NCBI GenBank assembly: GCA_001801025.1
Contig: MGWO01000006.1
Coordinates: 1 to 64,000 of the forward strand
Reading direction: 5' to 3'
DNA length: 64,000 nucleotides
Origin: Gallionellales bacterium GWA2_54_124
Lineage (GTDB): Bacteria; Pseudomonadota; Gammaproteobacteria; Burkholderiales; Gallionellaceae
Shown: positions 39,132 to 49,059 of the stretch, in pieces
How the letters are laid out: each line of letters opens with the position of its first letter
Position numbering within the stretch: the stretch's first letter is position 1
Program-made: the position numbers and the translations under genes
The notes under the pieces: model-generated
Databases searched by the model: none
Told to the model about the DNA's origin: nothing
The model's input: only the letters and a program-made list of their open reading frames with translations

Positions 39132-39604
39132 GGATAGGTCAGGGGTTCGACGTGCATCAGCTGGTGGAGGGACGAGCGCTCATCATCGGCGGCGTCACCA
39201 TTCCGTATGAAAAGGGTTTGCTAGGGCACTCGGATGCCGATGTTTTGTTGCATGCGATTTGCGATGCGCTGCTGGGTGCTGCTGCACTGGGCGATATCGG
39301 ACGGCATTTTTCCGATACCGACGCACAATTTAAAAATATCGACAGCCGTATCCTGCTGCGTGAAACGCTGCATTTGGTGCGCGGGGCGGGATTCCGCGTT
39401 GGCAATGTAGATGCGACCATCATCGCGCAAAGTCCTAAGATGGCACCGCATATTTTTAAGATGGTTGAACATATCGCAGCGGACCTGCGCATCGAGAGGA
39501 GTGCCGTGAACGTGAAGGCCACCACCACCGAGAAGCTGGGTTATACCGGACGCGGGGAGGGCATCGCCGCACAGGCGGTTGTCTTGCTGATTGCAGAACA
39601 ATGA
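39128..39604 (+). CDS. ispF: 2-C-methyl-D-erythritol 2,4-cyclodiphosphate synthase
   Basis: 158 residues. GFDVH (D8, H10) and the [18 protein letters not shown] stretch bind the zinc and substrate; [10 protein letters not shown] follows. It cyclises CDP-methylerythritol phosphate, two steps after IspD. ATGA overlaps on both sides (ispD and tsaB) show a tightly coupled trio. Confidence 0.96.
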   Translation: MRIGQGFDVHQLVEGRALIIGGVTIPYEKGLLGHSDADVLLHAICDALLGAAALGDIGRHFSDTDAQFKNIDSRILLRETLHLVRGAGFRVGNVDATIIAQSPKMAPHIFKMVEHIAADLRIERSAVNVKATTTEKLGYTGRGEGIAAQAVVLLIAEQ

Positions 39605-40305
39605 AAATACTGGCTTTAGATACTTCCACCGAATATTGTTCGGTGGCGCTCTGGCAGGAGGGTGCGGTGGTTCAGCATTGCGAACTCGTCGGGCAGAAAC
39701 ATTCCGAATTGCTGATAGAGATGATCGATGCGTTACTTCAGGAGTCGGGGCTGAGGATTGCGGATCTGGACGGCATCGCCTACGGTTCTGGGCCGGGTTC
39801 GTTTACCGGCGTGCGCATCGCGTGCGGCGCGACACAAGGACTCGCGCTGGGGGCTGATTTGCCGGTATCCGGTATCTGTACCCTGCTGGCGCTGGCCCAA
39901 GCGTCGGGCCGGGATCGCGTGATTGCGGCGCTGGATGCGCGTATGGGCGAGATTTATTGTGCCGCCTATCAAAATCAGGAGGGCGAATGGGTTTCCGTGT
40001 TTGAGCCCTGTCTTTGTAAGCCGGAAGTGGCGCCAGCCGTTGACGGTGCGGACTGGTTTGGCGCGGGCAGCGGATTCGCCGCGTTTGCGGATGCCTTACA
40101 GGCGCGCTATGCAGGGCAGTTGAATGGTGTGGATGCGGCGGCCATTCCGCAAGCCGCTGCGATTGCAAAACTGGGTGCCGGGCAGTTTGCCGCAGGACTC
40201 GGTGCGGATGCCGCAGCCGCGCAGCCGTTTTATCTGCGTGACAAAGTGGCTTTGAAAACGGCTGAACGGCTGCAATTAGCCCAAGCCTTGCGGATCGATT
40301 GTTAG
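39601..40305 (+). CDS. tsaB: tRNA threonylcarbamoyladenosine biosynthesis protein TsaB
   Basis: 234 residues. [16 protein letters not shown] at the start and [20 protein letters not shown] are characteristic. TsaB pairs with TsaD (and TsaE) to make t6A37 in tRNA. It is coupled to ispF by a four-base overlap. Its usual partner rimI is not next to it but 20 kb away, beyond the signalling block. Confidence 0.93.
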   Translation: MKILALDTSTEYCSVALWQEGAVVQHCELVGQKHSELLIEMIDALLQESGLRIADLDGIAYGSGPGSFTGVRIACGATQGLALGADLPVSGICTLLALAQASGRDRVIAALDARMGEIYCAAYQNQEGEWVSVFEPCLCKPEVAPAVDGADWFGAGSGFAAFADALQARYAGQLNGVDAAAIPQAAAIAKLGAGQFAAGLGADAAAAQPFYLRDKVALKTAERLQLAQALRIDC

Positions 40306-40326
40306 TCTTGCCACCTGTATAACACC

Positions 40327-43300
40327 ATGCGATTATTCCGTTTTTGTCTGTTGATATTGCTGCTCTGTGCGGGGCTGATATCGTCATCGTGGGGGCAGGA
40401 AAAGCCACATGTGCTGTTGTTAAATTCGTATCACTACGGTTTAAACTGGACAGATGATGAAACGAAAGGGGTTCGGGACATTCTCGACACGAGCGCGCTC
40501 CCCGTCGAATTGCATGTCGAGTATATGGATAGCAAACGGCTGAACGATGACGTGCATTTTAAAAATCTGCGCCAGTTGCTCAGCTACAAGTACCGGGGGA
40601 CAAGATTTTCCAGCATACTGGTCACAGATAACGACGCGTTTAATTTTCTTCGCCAATATCGGAACGACCCGATTTTCGCCGGAGTTCCGGTGATTTTCGC
40701 CGGGATAAATTTCTTTCATCAGGACATGCTGTCAGGGCTGCACGGGTTTACCGGTGTTGCCGAGACCTTTGAGGCGGGGCAGACGGTCGGGGTGATGCAG
40801 CGATTGCATCCGGACGTGCGGCGCATCGTCGTGATTATCGATGCAACGACAACGGGTGAGGCGATTCGCAAAGAGATGACGCCTATGATCGCGCCTTATG
40901 CCCGCCGGATCAGCTTCGAATTCTGGGATAAGTTATCGCTGGATCAGTTGCGTGCACGTTTGGCGACGCTGGATAAAGGCACGCTGGTCCTTTTGATGCC
41001 GTACGCCAGAGATAATCTTGGCACTTTCATCAGCTACCCTGATCTGGCCGGGATGGTGTCACAAGCATCCCCGGTACCCGTCTATGGAACTTACGACTTT
41101 TATATGGGGCACGGCATCGTCGGTGGTCGTCTGACCAGCGGTGAAGCGCAGGGGCGTGCGCTGGCCAAAATTCTGCAACGCGTGCTGGGCGGTGAAAATC
41201 CCGATCTGATTCCGGTAATCAGGGTGGCACCCAGTGAATTTAAATTTGACTCACGCCAGTTGCATCGCTACGACATAGGCCGATCCCAATTGCCATTGGA
41301 GAGTCGAATCCTGTTTCAAACCTGGTATGAAACCTATCAAAGTCGGGTATGGGCAGGTGTGCTGGCCGCTTTGGTCATCTTTTTTCTGGGTTGGGGCTGG
41401 ATACGTTCCTCCCGGCTCGAACGGCAAAGCGCAGCAGCCCTCAAGCAAAGCAAGGAGCAACTCGAAGCTATTTTGAATTCCACCTCCGAGAGTATTTTTC
41501 ATGTGGACGAGAACGGCAGAATTCTGGCTATCAATGAGATGGGCGCTCATCGTATCGGTCAAAAACCGCAAGCGATGATAGGCGGGAATGTGTTTGATTA
41601 TTTTCCGCCTGAAGTGGCAGCCGGACGGCGTGAAAGCCTGTTCGATGTGTTTCAGACCGGCTTTGAGGCGCACACCGAAGACAGGCGCGCTGATCACCAT
41701 TTTTCGCTGAATTATTACCCTATTTTTGATAGCAGGGGCAAAGTCAGTTCGGTTGTGCTTTATGCGGCCGATATTACTGAACGCAAGCAGGCGGAAGTTG
41801 AACTGGGCATTGCGGCGACCGCTTTTGAATTGCAGGAAGGCATACTGATTACGGATGCTGAATGTGTGATTGTCAGGGCAAACTGTGCTTTTACCGCGAT
41901 TACCGGCTACACGATTCATGATGTGGTCGGCAAAAAACCAAAAATGCTGAGCTCGGGACGGCATGATGCAAGGTTTTATGATGCCATGTGGCAGCACATC
42001 AAAGAGAAGGGCACATGGCACGGAGAAATCTGGAATCGCCGCAAGAACGGGGAGATTTATCCTCAGAATTTGACGATCACGGCCGTGCGTAGCCAGCAGG
42101 GGCTTGTCACAAATTACGTTGCAGCTTTTTCCGATATCACCGAAATTAAGGGAGCAGAAGAAAAAATCAGGAGTCTGGCCTTTTATGATTCCCTCACCGG
42201 GCTGCCTAATCGAAGGCTGTTGCAGGACAGGCTACAGCAGGCGCTGTTGTCCGTCGGGCGTACGGGTAAACAGGGTGCGCTGCTGTTTATCGATCTGGAT
42301 AATTTTAAAATATTGAACGATACGTTAGGGCATGGCTTTGGCGATTTGTTATTGCAGCAGGTGGCGCAGCGGCTGGCATCGTGCGTGCGCGACGGCGATA
42401 CGGTGGCGCGTCTGGGCGGGGACGAGTTTGTCGTGATGCTGGAAAACCTGAGTCAGCATGCCATCGAAGCTGCCGAACAGACGGAGATGATAGGCAGTAA
42501 GATTCTTGCTATGTTAGGTCAGACTTATCAGCTCAATCAGCATGAGTTCAGGAGCACCGCCAGCATAGGCGCAACGCTTTTTATTGAACATCAGTCTATC
42601 GAGACGTTGTTGCAGCAGGCGGATATCGCGATGTATGAGGCCAAAAAGGCCGGGCGTAACACCCTGCGTTTTTTTGATCCGATGATGCAGGAACTGATCA
42701 GCGAGCGCGCCGAGATGGAGAGCGAATTAAGGTGCGCACTTGAAAAGCGGCAGTTTCAGTTGTACTACCAGATTCAAGTGGATCGTGAGAATCAGCCTAT
42801 CGGTGCCGAGGCGTTGTTGCGCTGGAATCATCCGGAGCGAGGCCTGATTTCCCCGGCGTTATTTATCCCGCTGGCCGAAGATACCGGAACGATACTGCCC
42901 GTCGGGCTCTGGATACTTGATGCGGCGTGCGCTCAGCTCAAAATTTGGCAAAACCAACCGCTGACACGCGATCTTGTGCTTGCCGTCAACGTCAGTGCAC
43001 GGCAGTTCCGTCAGTCCGATTTTGTTTTACAGATACAGGAAACGGTTAACCGGCATGGCATACGGCCGTCGCACCTCAAGATAGAGCTGACAGAGAGTGT
43101 GGTTTTGACGAACGTCGATGATACGATCGCTAAGATGATGGACTTGAAGTCGTTCGGCGTAAATTTTTCGATGGATGATTTTCGAACCGGCTATTCTTCG
43201 TTGCAGTACTTAAAACGCCTTCCGCTCGATCAGCTGAAAATCGATCAGTCTTTTGTGCGCGACATTGCCACCGACAGTAATGACAAGTCCATCGTGACGA

Positions 43301-43467
43301 CGATCATCGCCATGGCACATGCCTTGAATCTCGACGTGATTGCCGAGGGTGTTGAGACGGAAGCGCAGCGGGAATTCCTCGAGCTCAGCGGTTGCAGGCA
43401 TTTTCAGGGCTATCTGTTCAGTAAGCCCTTGCCGATTGAACAATTTGAGGCCTTACTAGCCCATTAA
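40327..43467 (+). CDS. Periplasm-sensing GGDEF/EAL signalling protein
   Basis: 1046 residues. A signal peptide (cut near SSSWGQ), a periplasmic ABC-binding-protein-like domain (about 25-335, starting HVLLLNSYHYGLNWTDDE), a membrane helix (about 341-360), two PAS domains, a GGDEF domain with intact GGDEF (near residue 697) and an RxxD inhibitory site (RDGD), and an EAL domain with AEALLRW (near 827). It could make or break c-di-GMP in response to a small periplasmic ligand. In the EAL domain the usual DDFGTGYSSL reads DDFRTGYSSL. It starts only 21 bases after tsaB and opens the 20-kb accessory block. Confidence 0.92.
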   Translation: MRLFRFCLLILLLCAGLISSSWGQEKPHVLLLNSYHYGLNWTDDETKGVRDILDTSALPVELHVEYMDSKRLNDDVHFKNLRQLLSYKYRGTRFSSILVTDNDAFNFLRQYRNDPIFAGVPVIFAGINFFHQDMLSGLHGFTGVAETFEAGQTVGVMQRLHPDVRRIVVIIDATTTGEAIRKEMTPMIAPYARRISFEFWDKLSLDQLRARLATLDKGTLVLLMPYARDNLGTFISYPDLAGMVSQASPVPVYGTYDFYMGHGIVGGRLTSGEAQGRALAKILQRVLGGENPDLIPVIRVAPSEFKFDSRQLHRYDIGRSQLPLESRILFQTWYETYQSRVWAGVLAALVIFFLGWGWIRSSRLERQSAAALKQSKEQLEAILNSTSESIFHVDENGRILAINEMGAHRIGQKPQAMIGGNVFDYFPPEVAAGRRESLFDVFQTGFEAHTEDRRADHHFSLNYYPIFDSRGKVSSVVLYAADITERKQAEVELGIAATAFELQEGILITDAECVIVRANCAFTAITGYTIHDVVGKKPKMLSSGRHDARFYDAMWQHIKEKGTWHGEIWNRRKNGEIYPQNLTITAVRSQQGLVTNYVAAFSDITEIKGAEEKIRSLAFYDSLTGLPNRRLLQDRLQQALLSVGRTGKQGALLFIDLDNFKILNDTLGHGFGDLLLQQVAQRLASCVRDGDTVARLGGDEFVVMLENLSQHAIEAAEQTEMIGSKILAMLGQTYQLNQHEFRSTASIGATLFIEHQSIETLLQQADIAMYEAKKAGRNTLRFFDPMMQELISERAEMESELRCALEKRQFQLYYQIQVDRENQPIGAEALLRWNHPERGLISPALFIPLAEDTGTILPVGLWILDAACAQLKIWQNQPLTRDLVLAVNVSARQFRQSDFVLQIQETVNRHGIRPSHLKIELTESVVLTNVDDTIAKMMDLKSFGVNFSMDDFRTGYSSLQYLKRLPLDQLKIDQSFVRDIATDSNDKSIVTTIIAMAHALNLDVIAEGVETEAQREFLELSGCRHFQGYLFSKPLPIEQFEALLAH

Positions 43468-43652
43468 AGCACGCTGCTTGTAGCGAAAAATGGATCCGCT
43501 TGGGTGCGGCGAATCAGGACACGGCTAATAGCAGACTGCCGGCTTATAACGTGCCGTTTCGTATGGCATCGATTGAATTTTTAACCGGGAAAAACAATAG
43601 AATTGCTCACAGATAATACCTAATTGCGCAGCACACGTTTTGTGGATGGAAT

Positions 43653-45935
43653 ATGGAAAAAAAAGCATGGAAGGGCGATCTGGTTGGCGGTGTCATTTCA
43701 TCTGTCATGGGGATACCGAAAGCCATCCCCTGGGGAATGATGGTATTTGCCCCGCTGGGGCCTGCCTTTGTAGCCGCGGGTACGTTCGCAGGTTTAGTTG
43801 CCATCATTTTTTCGAATTTTGGCGCCGCCTTTGCACGGGGTGCCCCTGTTCTCAACAGCGGGCCATTCTCCATTACGACCATCATGTTGGCTTCTGCCGC
43901 ACCGGTTATTTTGAGTCACACACATTCCGATCTGAGCGATCCGGCGACGGTCACTTTAGTTGTCGAACTCATTTTTTTCACGGTGTTTTTGAGCGGTGTT
44001 TTTCAGGTCGTTTTCGGTTTTGCCAGGATAGGCACGCTTGCAAAATATATTCCGTATCCTGTCATTGCAGGTTTGATGAACGGTGCGGGAATCGCGATCA
44101 TACTGTCGCAAATTCGTCCGATTACGGGGCTGGGAAAAGACATCGCCCTGAACGATTTTACCGCTGTTTTACCTCATGTTTCGATTGCCAGTCTTTGCCT
44201 CGGGGCTGCAACGTTGCTGCTATTTTCGCGTGGAGACCGGCTGGCGCGCTGGATCCCTACCGCTTTTATCGGACGTGTTGATTCAGCGCCTCAGGTAAAT
44301 CGCAGGAAGTCTTACCGGATACCGCCTGCATTTTTAGGGATCATAGGCGGGACGGTTCTTTATTACCTTATGAATTTCTTCGGCTACGGTAACCGCATCG
44401 GAGGGACGATAGGGCAGGTTGCAGGCGGTTTGCCGACGCCGCAGCATTTATTCGATTTTATCGGTATTGTATTGAGCGGCGGGCAGCTCGGGTTGCTGGC
44501 AGATCTCGCTGCCATTGCAATGAGTATCGCCATCGTCAATTCGCTCCGCTCTTTGATCGTGGTCATGGCGGTCGACAACGTGACTTATGAACGTTCTGAT
44601 TCGAATAAGGAACTCATCGGTCAGGGGGTGGGGAATATGCTCTCGGCCGCGTTTGGCGGCATCTCGTCCGCGGTCAGCCAGTCTACGACCATTGCCGGCT
44701 ATCGTAACGGCGCGACGACCCAGGCGACCAAAGTGTATTGCGCTCTTTTTTCTCTTCTCGTCCTGTTGTTGCTTACGCCGCTCATCTCGCTGCTGCCTAA
44801 TGTGGTACTGGCCGCCTCATTGGTGATGATGGGTTTTGAAGCGCTTGATGCATGGAGTATTAAGCTGCTGCGCAACGCATTTGCAAAGCATGGGGCTTCA
44901 GGTGAGTATCTGGACGTGATTGTTGTGCTGTCAGTGACGGGTATCTCAGTTTTTTATGGCACTAACGAAGCGCTGGCAATCGGTATAGTTCTTTCGGTTG
45001 TGAACTTTATCTACCGCATGGGGAAGGACATCATTGCACGCGATTACGATGCGACCAAAATCAGATCCAATATCGTGCGACCCGTGGAAGAAATCACTTA
45101 TCTGGAAACCGAAGGCGTAAAAATACGGGTAATCGAACTGCAGGGGGCCTTGTTTTTTGGTACGGCAGACAATTTAGCCAGTAATTTAGATGCGATCCGG
45201 AATAAGGCGGGCGGACAGATTCAATTTATTATTTTAAATTTCAGAAATGTCAGCGAGATAGACGGTTCAGGGGGCAATATTCTGGGGCAGATTCGCAAGC
45301 GGTGTAAAAAATCCGGCGTTCAGGTTTGTTTTTGTTCGTCAGGATTCCCTGACATGGCGTTGCGGCTCAAGGCGTTTGGTATTCATGACCTGATAAACGG
45401 CGTCGATCTGCACGACAGCGTAGATTCGGCGTTGGGATATGCTGAGGACAAATTGCTTGATGACGGATTCGGCTTGAAGCGGCATCAGCTAGAAAAAACG
45501 CTGGCAGAAATTTCTGTGCTCAGCGTATTTACCGGTGATGAGTTAGCGGTTTTTTCGACTTACATGAAGCGCGCAGTTTTTGCAGACGCTCACAGCGTGT
45601 ATCGTCAGGGTGATTCAGGGGAAGAATTGTTCTTCATGCTACGCGGGCGCGCCAGAGTTGAACTGATTCCGGCTAATTCAACGGTGGCGTTTACGATCTG
45701 TATTCTTTGTTCCGGCATGATGTTTGGCGAAATGGCGATCATCGATGGCAGTCCGCGCTCGGCTGGTATTGTTGCCGAAGGTGAGCTGGTCTGTGTTTCA
45801 ATCAACAGAGACGATCTTTCCGCCTTGTTTACAGCGCATCCCGAGATTGCCAAAAAACTATACCATGGTCTCACGCTGACGCTGTTGCAACGGCTCCGGA
45901 CGGCGGATCGTGCGATCAGCAAGCTGCGCGACTAA
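43653..45935 (+). CDS. SulP transporter with STAS and cyclic-nucleotide-binding domains
   Basis: 760 residues. A SulP anion-transporter membrane part (about 1-450; AIPWGMMVFAPLGPAFVAAG, IPYPVIAGLMNGAGIAII), a STAS domain around 480-590 with IELQGALFFGTADNL, and a C-terminal cyclic-nucleotide domain around 620-745 with FGEMAIIDGSPRSA. That last motif keeps the arginine-serine pair that holds the cAMP phosphate. The substrate (sulfate, bicarbonate or another anion) cannot be told. The fusion suggests transport controlled directly by cAMP or cGMP. The 185 bases before it hold no clear promoter. Confidence 0.9.
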   Translation: MEKKAWKGDLVGGVISSVMGIPKAIPWGMMVFAPLGPAFVAAGTFAGLVAIIFSNFGAAFARGAPVLNSGPFSITTIMLASAAPVILSHTHSDLSDPATVTLVVELIFFTVFLSGVFQVVFGFARIGTLAKYIPYPVIAGLMNGAGIAIILSQIRPITGLGKDIALNDFTAVLPHVSIASLCLGAATLLLFSRGDRLARWIPTAFIGRVDSAPQVNRRKSYRIPPAFLGIIGGTVLYYLMNFFGYGNRIGGTIGQVAGGLPTPQHLFDFIGIVLSGGQLGLLADLAAIAMSIAIVNSLRSLIVVMAVDNVTYERSDSNKELIGQGVGNMLSAAFGGISSAVSQSTTIAGYRNGATTQATKVYCALFSLLVLLLLTPLISLLPNVVLAASLVMMGFEALDAWSIKLLRNAFAKHGASGEYLDVIVVLSVTGISVFYGTNEALAIGIVLSVVNFIYRMGKDIIARDYDATKIRSNIVRPVEEITYLETEGVKIRVIELQGALFFGTADNLASNLDAIRNKAGGQIQFIILNFRNVSEIDGSGGNILGQIRKRCKKSGVQVCFCSSGFPDMALRLKAFGIHDLINGVDLHDSVDSALGYAEDKLLDDGFGLKRHQLEKTLAEISVLSVFTGDELAVFSTYMKRAVFADAHSVYRQGDSGEELFFMLRGRARVELIPANSTVAFTICILCSGMMFGEMAIIDGSPRSAGIVAEGELVCVSINRDDLSALFTAHPEIAKKLYHGLTLTLLQRLRTADRAISKLRD

Positions 45936-45965
45936 CCTTTATTAACGGTTCGTTTTATCCCTCCT

Positions 45966-45981
45966 TGGTCTTTTGGGACCA
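45966..45981. promoter_or_regulatory. TGGTC-N6-GACCA operator, copy A
   Basis: TGGTC (45966-45970), spacer TTTTGG, GACCA (45977-45981), followed by TATCAAAT. It lies 118 bases before the cNMP-binding protein gene. TAGAGT at 46005-46010 is a weak -10 candidate at the distance seen for the other copies. Confidence 0.65.
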
Positions 45982-46098
45982 TATCAAATGTATTTTGTGT
46001 CAGGTAGAGTTTAATCAGGTGTCATGCTGGCTATCCAAACACTCTGTCTGGGTTGTACGGTTGCCGCGCCGGAAATTTAAATTTTTATACTTGGGCTT

Positions 46099-46584
46099 AT
46101 GGCACAAAATAATTCAGAGCTGGACCGTATCTGTGACATGTTGCTCGACAGTACGATGTTCAGGCATATGAAAGCGCCCGAAATCATCGGCGCTGCGCCG
46201 TATTTCGGCATCCACAATTACAGCAAAGGCGAGACGATTTTTAACGAAGGAGATCAAGGTACTTTCATGTGCTTTGTGCAGCAGGGGATTGTGTCGGTCG
46301 TGAAGGTGGACAAAAAGGGCGAAGCGGTGGAGATGGGCCGCGAGGGACCCGGGCATTCGTTTGGTGAAATGGCGGTATTCGATGGCGAGCGGCGTTCCGC
46401 CTCATGCGTTGCTGCAACCGACTGTGAGCTGCTAACGCTGGCCAAAACCGCGATGGATGACATGTTGAAAGATAAGCCGCGTATTGGCGCTGAGATTCTG
46501 CGTGCCATTGCAACCAGTTTGTCGCGCCGTATGCGGGCTTCGGCTGGCAGGCTGGTTGATCATCTGGCAGAAAGTGAAGAGTGA
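46099..46584 (+). CDS. Stand-alone cyclic-nucleotide-binding protein
   Basis: 161 residues, one cNMP-binding beta-roll: PYFGIHNYSKGETIFNEGDQ at its start and FGEMAVFDGERRSASCV, where the phosphate-binding arginine and serine are kept, then two helices. There is no helix-turn-helix, so it is not a Crp-type regulator but could be a cAMP or cGMP-responsive adaptor. It is flanked on both sides by the TGGTC-N6-GACCA motif (copies A and B). Confidence 0.88.
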   Translation: MAQNNSELDRICDMLLDSTMFRHMKAPEIIGAAPYFGIHNYSKGETIFNEGDQGTFMCFVQQGIVSVVKVDKKGEAVEMGREGPGHSFGEMAVFDGERRSASCVAATDCELLTLAKTAMDDMLKDKPRIGAEILRAIATSLSRRMRASAGRLVDHLAESEE

Positions 46585-46602
46585 ATCGCGGGTCAGGCTG
46601 GC

Positions 46603-46618
46603 TGGTCTTTAGAGACCA
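46603..46618. promoter_or_regulatory. TGGTC-N6-GACCA operator, copy B
   Basis: TGGTC (46603-46607), spacer TTTAGA, GACCA (46614-46618), followed by TATCAAAT. The 24 bases from TGGTC to CAAAT agree with copy A at 22 positions. GATAAA at 46640-46645 could be the -10 of the YHYH-protein gene, placing the palindrome near -41. Confidence 0.7.
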
Positions 46619-46706
46619 TATCAAATATGTGGGATGTTGGATAAAGTGATTGCGTCTGTTGGTCGTCGCAGGCCAGGGATCTTACTTAAAATTTTTGGAG
46701 AGCATT

Positions 46707-47888
46707 ATGTTGACTCAGAAGTACGGAATGAAAACGATACTGCTAGGCGCTGTGGTCGGTTCGCTGTTCAGCCAGACTGCTTTTGCGCTGGCCACGGTGA
46801 CACCAACGCTGGTGAGCAAAACGCTTTCCAACACGGCTAAAAGTTCTGTTTCCACCTATCTGGTAAGTAGTAACGGGACGCCTTATTACGGCTCTTGTAC
46901 TTCCAGCGTTGCAAATTCAACGGCAACCTGTTCGCTCAACAGTTCCACTGCAGGGTTTCAGGTATGGGCCAGTCAGTCTCACACGCCGGCCGCTGTCGCA
47001 CATAATTATTACATCCCTGTAAAGCCGGCGCTTGCTGCTGGCACAAGTTCGTCGCCTTTATACACGCCGTTGGGTGTCGCCGACTCGCTCGGTGTCGCAT
47101 TGGATGGGATTCCTTTTGATCCGTTGACAGGTGTGTGTGCTGAGAGCAGCAGCAGCGTAGTCGCTAATTCTTCATCTTTAAAATGTAATTTCCGTGTCGA
47201 GGGCCGTCTTCAAACGACTCAGAGCACGTCCGTGATGCCGTCGAGCAGTGCTTATACGACGCAGCGTTTAGGTTTCGATCCTCACAACGGGCATAATCAG
47301 GCATCGGGTGCCTATCATTATCACGGCATTCCGTGCGGTATTGCGCTGGGTGGAGCTCCCTTTGTTACGTGTACGCCGATGAATTCGACCAGCCCATGGA
47401 CTGCGCTGCCCTCTGCCGCAACCGTTGTCGGTTACGCGCGCGATGGATATCCTATCGTTGTAAAAGCAGGGGTTTATTCCAGTTATTCCACGGTGACTTC
47501 CGCATCGAGTTCAAATCGCCCTGCGATAGGCAGCAGTTCCGGTACCACCACGACTTATTTTCCCTACGGCGCGTTCTCGATGGATATGAGTGTTTTGCTG
47601 AGCGGCAAGAGTACCACGTTTTCAATGCCTTCCAGTAAGACCATGGGCGACTTCGTTTATAACGGTCCGAGTGGTTACGGTACGGGAACGGGCACTAACA
47701 AGCTGGGACTGTGCAATGAAGCACCGAACACGGACGCCTCTATTAAGTCTATCAGCGGTGATACGGCGGGCTATGTATATTATCTGACACCTAACTTCCC
47801 AATGATTCCGCGCTGTCTGGTCGGTGTGACCGATGCGGCCAATGTGAGCACGGGCGGTCTGGGTTTCTATCATACCGGTACCGATTAA
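46707..47888 (+). CDS. Exported YHYH-domain protein
   Basis: 393 residues. Signal peptide MLTQKYGMKTILLGAVVGSL with cleavage near SQTAFA. A serine/threonine-rich mature part contains GVALDGIPFDP, RLGFDPHNGHNQASGAYHYH, then ARDGYPIV: the motifs of the YHYH family, whose histidine and tyrosine cluster suggests metal binding. Function of the family is unknown. The ATG at 46707 has TTGGAG ahead; a longer open frame from 46650 would put extra residues before the signal peptide. Preceded by operator copy B and followed by a strong terminator. Confidence 0.85.
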   Translation: MLTQKYGMKTILLGAVVGSLFSQTAFALATVTPTLVSKTLSNTAKSSVSTYLVSSNGTPYYGSCTSSVANSTATCSLNSSTAGFQVWASQSHTPAAVAHNYYIPVKPALAAGTSSSPLYTPLGVADSLGVALDGIPFDPLTGVCAESSSSVVANSSSLKCNFRVEGRLQTTQSTSVMPSSSAYTTQRLGFDPHNGHNQASGAYHYHGIPCGIALGGAPFVTCTPMNSTSPWTALPSAATVVGYARDGYPIVVKAGVYSSYSTVTSASSSNRPAIGSSSGTTTTYFPYGAFSMDMSVLLSGKSTTFSMPSSKTMGDFVYNGPSGYGTGTGTNKLGLCNEAPNTDASIKSISGDTAGYVYYLTPNFPMIPRCLVGVTDAANVSTGGLGFYHTGTD

Positions 47889-47917
47889 CAGGGACTTATC
47901 TTGTCTTGAACCAAGGG

Positions 47918-47949
47918 TTCACCCGGATAGTTTGCCGGGTGAATTTTTT
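47918..47949 (+). terminator. Terminator of the YHYH-protein gene
   Basis: TTCACCCGG pairs perfectly with CCGGGTGAA around an eight-base loop and is followed by TTTTTT. It lies 30 bases beyond the stop codon. Confidence 0.9.
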
Positions 47950-48036
47950 ATTTCTGGCAGTGTGACTGCAAAATTTAAGTTTAATCACAAGTCAGGCGAT
48001 ATGACTTTATTTGAACGATCAGGGGTGGATCTGAGC

Positions 48037-49056
48037 ATGCGAATACGACACCTGTCAGAAAAGTCAAATTCGAATCAACGCGTTATGTCGGGTAGGCTTG
48101 CCGTAATATTCAGCGTATTACTGCTGTGCGCTTGTGGATCCGGGCGGGCGGACGACGATATTTTTCGCGACAAACTGATCTCGCTGGGCACGGCGACGAT
48201 CAACGGCACGTTTCATCTGGTCGGTAGCCGGCTTTGCGATCAGGTGAATCAGGATCGCAGCACGAATCTGATACGTTGCGTTCCGTATAACACCGTCGGC
48301 TCGGCATATAACGCCAAGGCGGTTGCCAACGGCGGCTTGACGATGGCACTCAGCAGTTCTGAAGTCGCTTATACCGAATTCATGCTGAGTGAGTCGCGCG
48401 GGACAGGCGCATCCCAGCTGCGTGCAGTGATGTCGCTGTACGCAAAGCCGATTATGGTGTTAGCGCGCAGGGACGCGAACATTGCCGATGTGACGCAGTT
48501 AGCGGGGCATTCGATCAACCTTGGCAACATCGGCTCCGGGCAGCGCCATCTCGTTGAGATGCTGATGAAGACCTTGGGCCTCACGGTCAGAGATTTTAAT
48601 GAGGTTAGCGAACTCAACGCGTCCAGGATGGGAGAGGCTTTTTGTCAGGGGCGCGTGGATGTAATCGTCGAGTCGCTGGGTAATCCTTCGCCCTTTTATA
48701 AGAAAATGATCGAGGACTGTAATGGCGTGATCGTGACCTTTCCGCCAGAAGTGATCGCTAAGCTGCTAGCCGAAAATCCGCTGATGACCCAACAGTTTAT
48801 TCCAGGCGGGTTGTATCGCGGGTATGCAGAGCCCGTGTCTAGCTTTGGCGATGTGACTCTGCTGGTCACGAATGCCGGGGTCAGCGATCAGGCTGTGAGC
48901 CGCTTTGTCGACAGCGTAATGAATAATCTGTCTGTTTTGAAGCGTACGACACCTGAACTTAGCACGCTTGAACCTGAGACGATGTTTAGTGCAGGCATCT
49001 CCATTCCACTGCATCCGGCCGTGACGGGCTATTTAAAAACACGGAAAAAGAGATAA
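48037..49056 (+). CDS. TAXI-type (TRAP) substrate-binding protein, probable lipoprotein
   Basis: 339 residues from this ATG. The N-terminus has a hydrophobic stretch AVIFSVLLLCACGSGR that looks like a lipoprotein signal. SLGTATINGTFHLVGSRLCD, then GGLTMALSSSEVAY and INLGNIGSGQRHLVEMLM match TAXI solute receptors. No TRAP membrane subunit is nearby. The frame is open from 47932, but that lies in the terminator; ATG at 48001 and 48085 are further choices and the ribosome binding site is weak at all of them. The secretin gene follows after three bases. Confidence 0.82.
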   Translation: MRIRHLSEKSNSNQRVMSGRLAVIFSVLLLCACGSGRADDDIFRDKLISLGTATINGTFHLVGSRLCDQVNQDRSTNLIRCVPYNTVGSAYNAKAVANGGLTMALSSSEVAYTEFMLSESRGTGASQLRAVMSLYAKPIMVLARRDANIADVTQLAGHSINLGNIGSGQRHLVEMLMKTLGLTVRDFNEVSELNASRMGEAFCQGRVDVIVESLGNPSPFYKKMIEDCNGVIVTFPPEVIAKLLAENPLMTQQFIPGGLYRGYAEPVSSFGDVTLLVTNAGVSDQAVSRFVDSVMNNLSVLKRTTPELSTLEPETMFSAGISIPLHPAVTGYLKTRKKR

Positions 49057-49059
49057 ATT

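Noticed and set aside
47957..47990. TGTGA and TCACA half-sites before the TAXI gene
   Set aside because: The halves are 19 bases apart instead of six, so this is not a Crp-type site.
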